From NCBI GenBank assembly GCA_913044085.1, contig CAJWNW010000056.1, positions 1 through 10,604 on the forward strand: a stretch of 10,604 nucleotides of DNA, in the 5' to 3' direction. This document shows positions 1 through 7,208 of this stretch, piece after piece. A program made the translations under genes and the position numbers. The DNA is from an uncultured Flavobacteriaceae bacterium (lineage in GTDB: Bacteria; Bacteroidota; Bacteroidia; Flavobacteriales; Flavobacteriaceae). The notes beneath the pieces were generated by a model. The model was not told the DNA's origin, did not search any database, and saw nothing but the letters and a program-made list of their open reading frames with translations. Positions within the stretch are counted from its first letter, which is position 1, and each line of letters opens with the position of its first letter.

Positions 1-1
1 G

Positions 2-256
2 AATGGTTTTTCGATTGATGGGCGCTACACACATTTGAATGCCGATAAGCATTCGTTTTTAAACAATGCAACTTTTTATAACAGGCCTAATTATTATTCG
101 TTAGGGCTTAGTAAATACCTGTCTCGTAATTATGGTGCCAAAATTCAAGCCTCCTGGACCTATATTGATGGGAGTGATGGCATTAATGACCAGAATGGAG
201 ATGCCATCACTGGCAACGAAACCCTTACTAGAGTCATGTTAACATTTGCATTTTAA
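2..256 (+). CDS. C-terminal end of an outer-membrane porin (5' end outside window)
   Basis: An open frame enters from the left edge and ends in TAA at 254-256; about 84 residues are visible and the start lies outside the window. The fragment has alternating hydrophobic/polar residues and ends in TFAF, a terminal phenylalanine typical of the beta-signal recognised by the BAM complex, so it is the last strands of an outer-membrane beta-barrel. Its segment SLGLSKYL...AKIQAS lines up well with TFGVTKYF...LKMQAS near the end of the complete porin at 1811-3028, which suggests a paralogous OprO/OprP-type porin. It sits 5 bases upstream of the M14 peptidase gene, so the two are probably cotranscribed. 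The exact porin subfamily is inference, because only the C-terminus is present. A first TTG in frame at 35 is internal and not the start. Confidence 0.75.
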   Translation, partial: NGFSIDGRYTHLNADKHSFLNNATFYNRPNYYSLGLSKYLSRNYGAKIQASWTYIDGSDGINDQNGDAITGNETLTRVMLTFAF

Positions 257-261
257 AAAGG

Positions 262-1791
262 ATGAAAAGACTGGTTTTTATATTTGCTTTCATGATATCT
301 GCGACGCTATGGTCGCAGATAAGTCCGCAATCAAAAAAGGTAACAAGAACCTTTTTTCCAGATTATGAAGCCCTAGATAATACCACGCCAGCACTCCAAA
401 AAAAGAAAGGCTATACCAATTACAATGAGTTGATGGCCTTTTTAAATAATTTAGTAGATCAACATCCTGATATTGTTCACTTGCGCTACATAGGTGAAAG
501 TCAAAAAGGAAAAAAAATTCCTTTGTTGAGTTTGAACAAAACAAACGACAAACAAAAAATAAAAGTTTGGATGATGGGTGGCCTTCACGGAAATGAACCT
601 GCTAGTACAGAAGGCATGTTGTATTTGCTGGATAAAATTTTAAATGATATGGAGGTTTCATATTTGTTGGATAAAATTGAATTGGCAGTGGTTCCAATGG
701 CTAATATTGACGGCTATTTAAAACAAAGTCGCTATGCGGCCAATGGTTTAGATCTAAATAGGGATCAAACAAAGTTAATGGCTCCAGAAAGTATTGTTAT
801 AAAACAAGCATTTTCAGATTTTAGTCCCGAAGTTGCTCTAGATTTTCATGAGTACAGACCCTATCGAAAAGATTTTGCACAACTTAGTAATTTTGGTATT
901 ACAGCCTTTTATGATGCTATGTTTCTAAACAGTGGAAATTTAAATGTTCCTGAAAATTTAAGACTGCTCACTCAAAATTTATTTATTAAAAATGCAGAAA
1001 AATTATTGGATGAAAATAATTTCAACCACCGCCCTTATGTATCTACTAAAAAATATGCTGGTGAAATTCATTTTAACCAGGGATCAACAAATGCCAGATC
1101 TAGTGCTACCAATTTTGCGTTAACCAATACGATTTCAACTTTATTTGAAATAAGAGGGGTTGGTATTGGAAAAACTGCCTTTAAACGCCGGGTTTACATT
1201 ACTTATTTAATGGCGATATCCTACATGAAAACTAGCTTCAACAATGTTGAGCTCATTAAAGATGAAATCAGAAAAGCAACAGCTAAAAGAAATGATGTGG
1301 TCGTTACCAGTTTAAAATCGATTTATAAAGATAGCATACAAGCCATTGATTTGGATACCAATACACTAATTGATATAGAAGTAACCATGCGTGACGGTCT
1401 TCAAGCAAAGCCAAATATTGTACGCGAAAGACCGCAGGCTTATCTTATTGATTATAATGAAACCCTTCTTATAGATAAGTTGAAAATTTTAGGTGTCGAA
1501 GTTGATACTTTGACTCATAACCAAGAATATTTTGTTGAAACTTACACGGTTTCTGAATACAAACGATCGAATGAAAAATATGAAAAAATGAACCTACAAA
1601 CAATAAAAACTGAAATTTCATCCCAAAATATTCAATTTCCAAAAGGAACTTTCAAAATTTCAATGCAGCAAAGACGCAGCAATATTGTAGCTGAGGTTTT
1701 AGAACCAGAAGCTCCAAACAGTTTCGTTTCTTTTGGGGTGTTAAAAACTGAAAAAAATCAAAGATTGCCAATTTATAGAATATCAAATTAA
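262..1791 (+). CDS. Exported M14 family zinc metallopeptidase (carboxypeptidase-like)
   Basis: The 509-residue product begins with a signal peptide (MKRLVFIFAFMISATLWSQ), so it acts in the periplasm or outside the cell. The M14 catalytic set can be read directly: HGNE gives zinc ligands His109 and Glu112, the DLNRD stretch gives Asn166-Arg167 for substrate carboxylate binding, DFHEY gives the third zinc ligand His196, and FEIRG gives the catalytic Glu296. The peptidase domain covers roughly residues 50-330. The remaining ~180 residues form a C-terminal extension that I cannot assign, common in long Bacteroidota members. The family removes C-terminal residues from peptides or cleaves peptidoglycan-like amide bonds; the substrate here is unknown. 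The gene lies between two porin genes (5 bases after one, 19 before the other), suggesting a role in processing peptides in the envelope. The ATG directly follows AAAAAGG, too close for a standard Shine-Dalgarno. Confidence 0.9.
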   Translation: MKRLVFIFAFMISATLWSQISPQSKKVTRTFFPDYEALDNTTPALQKKKGYTNYNELMAFLNNLVDQHPDIVHLRYIGESQKGKKIPLLSLNKTNDKQKIKVWMMGGLHGNEPASTEGMLYLLDKILNDMEVSYLLDKIELAVVPMANIDGYLKQSRYAANGLDLNRDQTKLMAPESIVIKQAFSDFSPEVALDFHEYRPYRKDFAQLSNFGITAFYDAMFLNSGNLNVPENLRLLTQNLFIKNAEKLLDENNFNHRPYVSTKKYAGEIHFNQGSTNARSSATNFALTNTISTLFEIRGVGIGKTAFKRRVYITYLMAISYMKTSFNNVELIKDEIRKATAKRNDVVVTSLKSIYKDSIQAIDLDTNTLIDIEVTMRDGLQAKPNIVRERPQAYLIDYNETLLIDKLKILGVEVDTLTHNQEYFVETYTVSEYKRSNEKYEKMNLQTIKTEISSQNIQFPKGTFKISMQQRRSNIVAEVLEPEAPNSFVSFGVLKTEKNQRLPIYRISN

Positions 1792-1810
1792 ATAAGTAAA
1801 AGATAGACAC

Positions 1811-3028
1811 ATGAAAAAAATAGCGTTACTACAAGTATTTTTAAGCATTGCCTTCATTGCAACTGCTCAAGAAAAAGCCGACAAAAATACAGCCAGCTTT
1901 GAATTGGGAAGTGGTTTGAATTTTTCCTTTAATGAAGGAGATTATCAATTCAACTTGGGTGGTTTTATTCAACCCGCTTACAATTATTCTAGAGCAGCTG
2001 AAACAGATTCTAAAAATGAGTTCAATTCAAAAAGTGCCTTTTTAATTATTAGCGGAAAAGCCGTCAATGAAAAAGTAAGCTTTTTAATTCAAACAGATTA
2101 CAGTAAATCAGAGCCCTTATTAGATGCTTGGGTAGCCTACCATCCTTTTAAAAATACGGTCATTACCATAGGTCAAAAACAGAGTTTTGTGAATAATAGA
2201 GCGATGACATACAGAGAAGACCGACTTCAATTTACCGACCGCAGTATGCTCAGTCAAAATTTCAGCAATACTGGACGTGAATTTGGTCTATTTTTAGAAT
2301 CTAAATTTGGAGACAGATTTGGTATTGTCCCGATGCTTGCGGTAACTTCTGGAGATGGAAGGAATTCGTTTGGATCTGATTCACGTGACAGCGATATTGG
2401 AGGCTTAAAAATTGGAGGGCGATTGGACCTTTACCCAATGGGTTATTTTTCCGAAGGAAATGATTTATTCACTGCAGATTTAGCACATGAAGAAAAACCA
2501 AAGTTTGTCATAGGTACAGCCTTTAGTACCAATGAAGGCGCCAGCAGTTCTTCGGGTGAAGGTCATGGAGATTTTTTCTTGTACGATGCAGATGGTAACG
2601 AAAGTCTACCAGATTATTCACAACTATATCTCGATTTATTGTTGAAATACAAAGGCTTTTCGCTGTTGGCTGAATACGTTGATGCCAGTGCCAAAAATCT
2701 CGATATGGCGTATACAAACGAAAATACTTCAACAATTTTAATTCCAATGCAAATCAGTGAATATTTAGCCTTGGGTGAAAGCTATAGCATTCAAACGGGT
2801 TATGTAACAAAAAAAGGATTTAGCTTTGATTTTAGGTACGAATCGGTTACCCCAGAGTTTGATTCAAACACCCCCTCAATTTTGGGGGATGCAAACAGTT
2901 ACACTTTTGGTGTGACTAAATATTTTGATAATAATAATCTTAAGATGCAGGCCTCTTTTTCTAAAATTGAGCCCAGCACTGGAACCCACCAAAGTCTTGG
3001 TGAATTTTTAATTCAAATTGTATTTTAA
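1811..3028 (+). CDS. Outer-membrane porin, OprO/OprP-like
   Basis: The 405-residue protein has a signal peptide (MKKIALLQVFLSIAFIATAQ, cleavage near residue 20). A long series of amphipathic strands follows, and the last residues, IQIVF, form a C-terminal beta-signal. The beginning of the mature part (NLGGFIQPAYNYS, residues 48-60), the DAWVAYHPF segment (105-113) and IGQKQSF (120-126) fit the phosphate-selective porin O/P family common in Bacteroidota, where many members are called simply 'porin'. Anion or phosphate selectivity cannot be concluded from this sequence. A Ser/Gly/Asp-rich stretch at about 240-268 (EGASSSSGEGHGDF) is likely an extracellular loop. It follows the M14 peptidase by 19 bases and its stop codon directly abuts the esterase start, so the genes are probably one operon. 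Its C-terminus resembles the porin fragment at the left edge, suggesting duplication. Confidence 0.85.
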   Translation: MKKIALLQVFLSIAFIATAQEKADKNTASFELGSGLNFSFNEGDYQFNLGGFIQPAYNYSRAAETDSKNEFNSKSAFLIISGKAVNEKVSFLIQTDYSKSEPLLDAWVAYHPFKNTVITIGQKQSFVNNRAMTYREDRLQFTDRSMLSQNFSNTGREFGLFLESKFGDRFGIVPMLAVTSGDGRNSFGSDSRDSDIGGLKIGGRLDLYPMGYFSEGNDLFTADLAHEEKPKFVIGTAFSTNEGASSSSGEGHGDFFLYDADGNESLPDYSQLYLDLLLKYKGFSLLAEYVDASAKNLDMAYTNENTSTILIPMQISEYLALGESYSIQTGYVTKKGFSFDFRYESVTPEFDSNTPSILGDANSYTFGVTKYFDNNNLKMQASFSKIEPSTGTHQSLGEFLIQIVF

Positions 3029-4225
3029 TTGAAATATAGACTCAAATTTCTTGTATGTTTAATTATTACAAGCTTTAGCTACTGTCAGAATCTAAATCCG
3101 AACTCAACAGGTGCTTTTACTTTTAATCCCCAGTATCCATTAAACAGACCATCTATCAGGGTTTTTTATCACATTCCACAAGGGGATATTTCTATTATGC
3201 CCATTTTATTTTCTTTTCACGGATCAGGGCGAAATGGAGATGATTATAGAGACCTGTGGATTGATATGGCCAACCAACACGGCTTTATGATTTTTGCTCC
3301 AGAATTTTCAAGTTCTAATTACCCAGGATTGGGTGATAATTATTTAATGGGAAACGTTTTTGAGGATGGAGATAATCCTGCGCAATCTGAATTTAACGAT
3401 CCCAGTGAGTGGACATTTTCTACAATCGACCCATTATTTGAATCTATTAAGTTCAATGTTTCGGGCACACAAACTTTTTATAATGCTTGGGGACATTCAG
3501 GTGGAGCCCAGTTTTTACACCGTTTTGCCTTATTTGTACCAAATAGCAAATTGGGAGTGGGAGTATGTTCCAATGCAGGTTGGTATACTGTTCCACAATC
3601 TGGCGTTGATTATCCATATGGAATTTCATTGCCTTTCGGTCCTGCTGATCAGAATTTATTTGATTTTTTACAATCTCCTGCAAATGGTTTAAATATTAAT
3701 CTAGACCAATTTTTTTCAAAGCAGCTTATCATACATCTCGGTACAAATGATACTGATTCAAATTCCTCAGGGCTAAGGCATAATTCAGATGTTGATAATC
3801 AACAGGGGCTAAATCGCTATGTGAGAGGACAGTATTTTTTTAGCACTAGTCAAGCATTGGCAGGAGATTCAGATACTGTGTTTAATTGGGAAAGGCGCGA
3901 TGTTCCTGGTGCCTCACACCAAAGCCAAGTTATGGCCAATGATGCCTTGCAATTCATTTTAAGTAGTCCACTTTCGAGCCAAGCTTCATCAGCTTTAAGC
4001 GCGCTCCGATTTTATCCAAATCCGGTCGTTTCGGATTATGTTAGGTTCAGTTATTCATCCCAAAGACCAATGCCAGTGACAGTTTATGACGCATTGGGTG
4101 CTGTGGTTTTAAAATCTATAATCGAAAATCAGATTTTGGACGTGAGCAGTCTCTCAGCCGGAATCTATTCAATAAAAATAGAGGTGGGTACACTCTCAAA
4201 AATAAAAAAAATCATCAAACTATAA
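3029..4225 (+). CDS. T9SS-secreted alpha/beta-hydrolase esterase (PHB depolymerase/LpqC-like)
   Basis: The 398-residue product combines three parts. A signal peptide (MKYRLKFLVCLIITSFSYCQ) sits at residues 1-20. An alpha/beta-hydrolase domain covers about 40-312, with oxyanion motif HGSG (64-67), nucleophile elbow GHSGG (Ser157), probable acid Asp241 in LGTND, and probable base His297 in GASHQ. A C-terminal domain at about 327-398 starts with FYPNPV and ends in GIYSIKIEVG...KKIIKL, the usual T9SS type A sorting signature. It is therefore expected to be exported across the outer membrane and released or surface-anchored. The overall pattern is closest to secreted esterases/PHB depolymerases; the true ester substrate is unknown. 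The start is TTG, immediately after the TAA of the porin gene (zero spacing). No in-frame ATG exists upstream of the signal peptide, and the signal peptide requires this start. Translation is probably coupled to the porin. Confidence 0.85.
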   Translation: MKYRLKFLVCLIITSFSYCQNLNPNSTGAFTFNPQYPLNRPSIRVFYHIPQGDISIMPILFSFHGSGRNGDDYRDLWIDMANQHGFMIFAPEFSSSNYPGLGDNYLMGNVFEDGDNPAQSEFNDPSEWTFSTIDPLFESIKFNVSGTQTFYNAWGHSGGAQFLHRFALFVPNSKLGVGVCSNAGWYTVPQSGVDYPYGISLPFGPADQNLFDFLQSPANGLNINLDQFFSKQLIIHLGTNDTDSNSSGLRHNSDVDNQQGLNRYVRGQYFFSTSQALAGDSDTVFNWERRDVPGASHQSQVMANDALQFILSSPLSSQASSALSALRFYPNPVVSDYVRFSYSSQRPMPVTVYDALGAVVLKSIIENQILDVSSLSAGIYSIKIEVGTLSKIKKIIKL

Positions 4226-4239
4226 CTGCTAAATATTAT

Positions 4240-4247
4240 TATTTTTG
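4240..4247 (+). promoter_or_regulatory. Candidate Bacteroidota -7 promoter box (TAnnTTTG)
   Basis: TATTTTTG matches the Bacteroidota primary-sigma -7 consensus TAnnTTTG exactly and lies 24 bases before the ATG at 4272, a sensible distance for a short leader. No convincing -33 TTG/TTTG box was found upstream, so this is a tentative promoter for the lipoprotein gene. The region is very AT-rich and such a match can arise by chance. Confidence 0.35.
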
Positions 4248-4271
4248 TTACCTTGTTTTAAAATAACACAA

Positions 4272-4931
4272 ATGAAAAAATCAATTTTTTTAATTGCTTA
4301 CCTAGTAGCTTTTGTTTCATGCACTGATGATATAGACCCAACAATTTACAATACAGATTTAGACATTATTGAAAACCTCAACAATGGTGTTGCACCAGCA
4401 GATATTGTTGAGAATGTTGGAGTTGAGGTTCTTTATGGGCTGGACTATGGTGGTGGCTTCATATTTCATTTTGATGAAAATGATGGTAGTTTAATTGTTG
4501 CTACAGATTATTCCCAAATTGGAAATAAAAGGTGGGGTGATATTTTTGATTTAGATACAAGTCATCAAATTGGCTCAGGTGTGGAAAACACCCAGCTAAT
4601 AGTTCAAGGAAATCTCAATGACAACAGTCCTGCTAATGGTGGTATAGAAGAATTTGGAAGTGATGATTATACCTTTAAAATAGTAAGTGATTTAGAATTT
4701 AATGGCTTCAACGATTGGTTTGTTCCAAGTAGTGATTCAATGGAAGCCATATTTACAAATGTACATTCTATTGGAATGGGTAATTTTGATGAAGAACTGA
4801 CTTATTGGTCTTCAACTAAAGAAGGTTATTTTCCATATGTTATGTCTTTTGATGTTAATTTTGGGGGGGAAACTTTTAACGGTTTGTGTTCTCAAGTTAA
4901 CGGACTCTTGATTGCTCGGAAAGTGTATTGA
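4272..4931 (+). CDS. DUF1566/Lcl-domain lipoprotein, probably surface exposed
   Basis: The 219-residue product starts with a lipoprotein signal, MKKSIFLIAYLVAFVSC, with lipidated Cys17. After the cysteine comes TDDID, acidic and close to the flavobacterial lipoprotein export signal (SDDFE-like), so display on the cell surface is likely. Residues 31-60 contain the short LNNGVAPADIVENVGVEVLYG element often preceding this domain in flavobacteria. GGGFIFHFDENDGSLIVA (60-77), FNDWFVPSSDSMEAIF (146-161), YWSST (178-182) and LLIARKVY at the end follow the conserved pattern of DUF1566/Lcl C-terminal domains, a C-type-lectin-like fold. Its ligand is unknown. An upstream in-frame TTG at 4245 would add nine residues before the signal peptide and lies inside the candidate promoter, so the ATG at 4272 is preferred. 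A run of seven G occurs around 4863-4869. Confidence 0.8.
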   Translation: MKKSIFLIAYLVAFVSCTDDIDPTIYNTDLDIIENLNNGVAPADIVENVGVEVLYGLDYGGGFIFHFDENDGSLIVATDYSQIGNKRWGDIFDLDTSHQIGSGVENTQLIVQGNLNDNSPANGGIEEFGSDDYTFKIVSDLEFNGFNDWFVPSSDSMEAIFTNVHSIGMGNFDEELTYWSSTKEGYFPYVMSFDVNFGGETFNGLCSQVNGLLIARKVY

Positions 4932-4961
4932 AATATATATTTTGCTAAATTTAAAAATTAA

Positions 4962-4987
4962 AAAAAGCGCTCATTAAAGCGCTTTTT
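4962..4987. terminator. Bidirectional intrinsic terminator between convergent genes
   Basis: A perfect 9-base stem, AAAAAGCGC (4962-4970) and GCGCTTTTT (4979-4987), encloses an 8-base loop TCATTAAA. The GC core is flanked by A on the left and T on the right, so transcripts from either strand end in a U run after the hairpin. It sits between the lipoprotein stop at 4931 and the stop of the convergent NTF2-like gene at 5007, and can serve both. Confidence 0.85.
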
Positions 4988-5006
4988 AAATTTTTTAAAA
5001 TCAAAT

Positions 5007-5918
5007 TCACTCCTTTTTATCACGTATCCATTGTTCAACATATTCAATTTTACCATCTAAATTAAAATAGAATTGCTCCATCAACTCTTTATCCCAAACA
5101 GTCCCATCTTTGGCTATGCGCTTTTCTGTTGCTGACACTAATACACCAGACGCAGGATCGGTATTTTGAATTTTTAAAGGCACAATGCCATAAGCTTTCC
5201 AAGTTACAGATTCGTAATTTTCAAAATAAGACTCAAAAAAATCAGCGCTCATGGTGTATCTTACACCGTCATAGGCATCAAAAATAGCATTTTCTGCAAA
5301 TAATGATTGACAGGCTTCTCCATCCATTTTATTGTAGTTTTCAATTAAAGATTCAATAGCTTCAACTTCTCCACGGTTGGAAAATACCAGGTTTCTGCCC
5401 GTATACTCATTGTCTTTTTTTCCATAGAATTTACCTCCATAAGGAAGTCCGAATTCGTTTTTGGGATCGTAACGTCTCCATTGATTAAAATTATTGATCT
5501 TTTTGTCTTTATTGAAAGTAAATACCTCCATCAAATAAACTTTTTGTTTGCTACCATTGTTCCATTCTCTATTTTCTGTTGACCACACAAGCATATTCAC
5601 ATTGTCTGATTCTTTAACACGCACGGGTAACATGGCCCAGGGCTGCATACTTACACTTTTTAATTCTCCGTGGTATTTTGTCATGAATTCACGTGCGTTG
5701 TCAGCATATTCTTTTTCGTAGAATGACAATTCTTTTTCGACGTCGTTTTTATTATATGCGGCGATAGATTCCATGGTTAATTTCATATACTCATCTGAGG
5801 CCAGTTCATAAGGGTTGTCTTTAAGTTCATTATTCCCAAGCCACTTTCCCGCTTCTGTGATTTGTGCTGTGATTAAATAACTAAAGAAAAGGGTTAACAT
5901 TAAAATATTTTTTTTCAT
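5007..5918 (-). CDS. Exported protein with two NTF2-like (SnoaL-type) repeats
   Basis: The 303-residue product has a signal peptide (MKKNILMLTLFFSYLITAQ) and no lipobox, so it is probably periplasmic or secreted. The mature part looks like two copies of an NTF2-like alpha+beta fold, about 41-150 and 183-303. The best internal match is LMEVFTFNKDKKINNFNQWRR (residues 129-149) against LMEQFYFNLDGKIEYVEQWIR (279-299). Both copies also begin with a helix containing a YNK-type turn (AYNKNDV, ENYNKMDG). NTF2-like domains of the SnoaL/limonene-epoxide-hydrolase type bind small molecules or act as enzymes; nothing here identifies a substrate. It is a single gene, convergent with the lipoprotein gene and about 90 bases downstream of the RNA-modification operon in the same direction, with its own candidate promoter. 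The fold assignment is from pattern resemblance and is moderately sure. Confidence 0.65.
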   Translation of the reverse strand: MKKNILMLTLFFSYLITAQITEAGKWLGNNELKDNPYELASDEYMKLTMESIAAYNKNDVEKELSFYEKEYADNAREFMTKYHGELKSVSMQPWAMLPVRVKESDNVNMLVWSTENREWNNGSKQKVYLMEVFTFNKDKKINNFNQWRRYDPKNEFGLPYGGKFYGKKDNEYTGRNLVFSNRGEVEAIESLIENYNKMDGEACQSLFAENAIFDAYDGVRYTMSADFFESYFENYESVTWKAYGIVPLKIQNTDPASGVLVSATEKRIAKDGTVWDKELMEQFYFNLDGKIEYVEQWIRDKKE

Positions 5919-5941
5919 TTTTTTAATTTTAAATTAATAAT

Positions 5942-5969
5942 CAAATAGCAATTTAATTGTTTTTCACAA
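5942..5969 (-). promoter_or_regulatory. Weak candidate promoter for the NTF2-like gene
   Basis: Read on the minus strand, TTG (complement of 5967-5969) is followed after 19 bases by TATTTG (complement of 5942-5947), a degenerate form of the Bacteroidota -33/-7 pair. The start codon lies 23 bases further downstream. The -7 box lacks the two spacer bases of the TAnnTTTG consensus, so confidence is low. Confidence 0.25.
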
Positions 5970-6011
5970 GTATTTTAATGTTTTAAGATTATTTTTCAAA
6001 AAAAAGATGTC

Positions 6012-7208
6012 TTATATTCCAGTTGGATTTAATTTTGAACATAATAGTACTTGTTTTTCTGTTTTGCTTGATGTAAAAAAAATATATTGATTTCCACCAT
6101 CAATTGTATTAAATTCTTTTTTTATTTGTAATACAGTTTGAGGATAATTTCTTGTTTTTAAGTTTCCTTTAATACCTTTTAATCTCTTTCTAATTTTTCC
6201 TTTTTTTAAGGGGAGTATTTCATTGATGTAGTATGTTTTTCCAGGAAAATTTTCGATTCTTTTTGATGAAGAGTATAAATGGGTGTGTGGTGCGAGTTTT
6301 TCAATTTCAAATCGTAATGCAACAGTTTTGAAAGCACCAGATTTGAGTATAGCAAGATTGGGCTCATATAGATATTTAAAAGGATTTCGATAATTTATAA
6401 GCGCTTTGTTCTCTTCACTGAATTTAAATTTAAAATTCGGTTGTACTGTGTTTAGGTTTATGGCTTCAATGCTAACTTCTTTAGAGAATCCTTTTTCTAA
6501 TACAAACAATAATTCTTTTACCTCATTTTTGATTGCTACCACATGAATTTCCTTAGTGTTTGGAAGTGCTCTTAAGGCTGCTTTGATGTCTAACATCGGT
6601 GACAACTTAATCAGAATGTTATTACTTCGTTTAAAATACAAATCTAAATGCTGGGCTACATTTGGATGGCAATCCTCTATAAAAAAACGTTTGTTTTTAG
6701 CCTTATCTCGTCTGGAAGGATCAATGTAGATCCAATCAAAAATATGCGTTGAATCGGATAAAAATAAAATGCCATCCTTAGCAATAGTCTCAATGTTTGT
6801 GGCTTTTAAATTTTTAAAGTTGTGTGATGCAATTTTTGACAAGCCTGCGTCAATTTCACAATGGATTATGCGTTTAATCTTTTTGGAAAAATAATAGCTG
6901 TCCACACCAAACCCGCCAGTGATATCAACAAGTGATTCCCCTTTAATCAATTTGCTCTTGTAGTTAGCAGTTAATTCTGAAGAACTTTGTTCAATATTTA
7001 ATTTATTGGGGTATAAAATTTGCATGGTTTTGAACCATTTGGGCAGTTTTTTCTTACATTTTAATTTTCCCTGAATTTGGTTCATTAACTCCGTAGTTTT
7101 GATGCCTTCAAAAGGGCTGCCTTTCAAGCTCAACTCTGCTAAATTGTGGTTAAGATGTTCTTGAACAAAATTTTGAACCTCAGTGTCTAAAATTTTTAAA
7201 TTAAGCAT
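6012..7208 (-). CDS. Class I SAM-dependent methyltransferase with THUMP-like C-terminus (PG_1098-like)
   Basis: The 398-residue cytoplasmic protein has a central Rossmann methyltransferase domain (about 85-235). SAM motif I is DITGGFGVD (95-103), an acidic residue ends strand 2 in CEID (117-120), and YIDPSRRD (161-168) takes the place of the (D/N)PP(Y/F) catalytic motif. The N-terminal ~80 residues are helical and basic. The C-terminal ~110 residues (from YEPNLAILKSG at 281) resemble the ferredoxin-like/THUMP-like domains of the Bacteroidota family exemplified by Porphyromonas gingivalis PG_1098. THUMP-type domains bind RNA, so an RNA substrate is likely but not shown. The gene is last in the tsaD operon and its ATG overlaps the SpoU gene by 8 bases (ATGCTTAA), implying translational coupling. 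No strong hairpin terminator follows; a run of T after the stop is the only hint. Confidence 0.8.
   Translation of the reverse strand: MLNLKILDTEVQNFVQEHLNHNLAELSLKGSPFEGIKTTELMNQIQGKLKCKKKLPKWFKTMQILYPNKLNIEQSSSELTANYKSKLIKGESLVDITGGFGVDSYYFSKKIKRIIHCEIDAGLSKIASHNFKNLKATNIETIAKDGILFLSDSTHIFDWIYIDPSRRDKAKNKRFFIEDCHPNVAQHLDLYFKRSNNILIKLSPMLDIKAALRALPNTKEIHVVAIKNEVKELLFVLEKGFSKEVSIEAINLNTVQPNFKFKFSEENKALINYRNPFKYLYEPNLAILKSGAFKTVALRFEIEKLAPHTHLYSSSKRIENFPGKTYYINEILPLKKGKIRKRLKGIKGNLKTRNYPQTVLQIKKEFNTIDGGNQYIFFTSSKTEKQVLLCSKLNPTGI

Noticed and set aside
2871..2888. CCCCC...GGGGG inverted repeat in the porin gene
   Set aside because: A 5-base stem with an 8-base loop inside coding sequence, no following T run; best explained by the codons for Thr-Pro-Ser-Ile-Leu-Gly.
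3360..3692. Long open frames in other phases within the esterase gene, both strands
   Set aside because: The frame with signal peptide, catalytic triad and T9SS domain is clearly the coding one; overlapping frames show no recognisable protein features.
4245..4271. TTG start extending the lipoprotein by nine residues
   Set aside because: It places MLPCFKITQ before a complete lipoprotein signal peptide and overlaps the candidate promoter box.
5992..6011. Run of A/T after the methyltransferase stop as a terminator of the minus-strand operon
   Set aside because: Only a 3-4 base stem can be drawn before the T run on the minus strand; not convincing as an intrinsic terminator.
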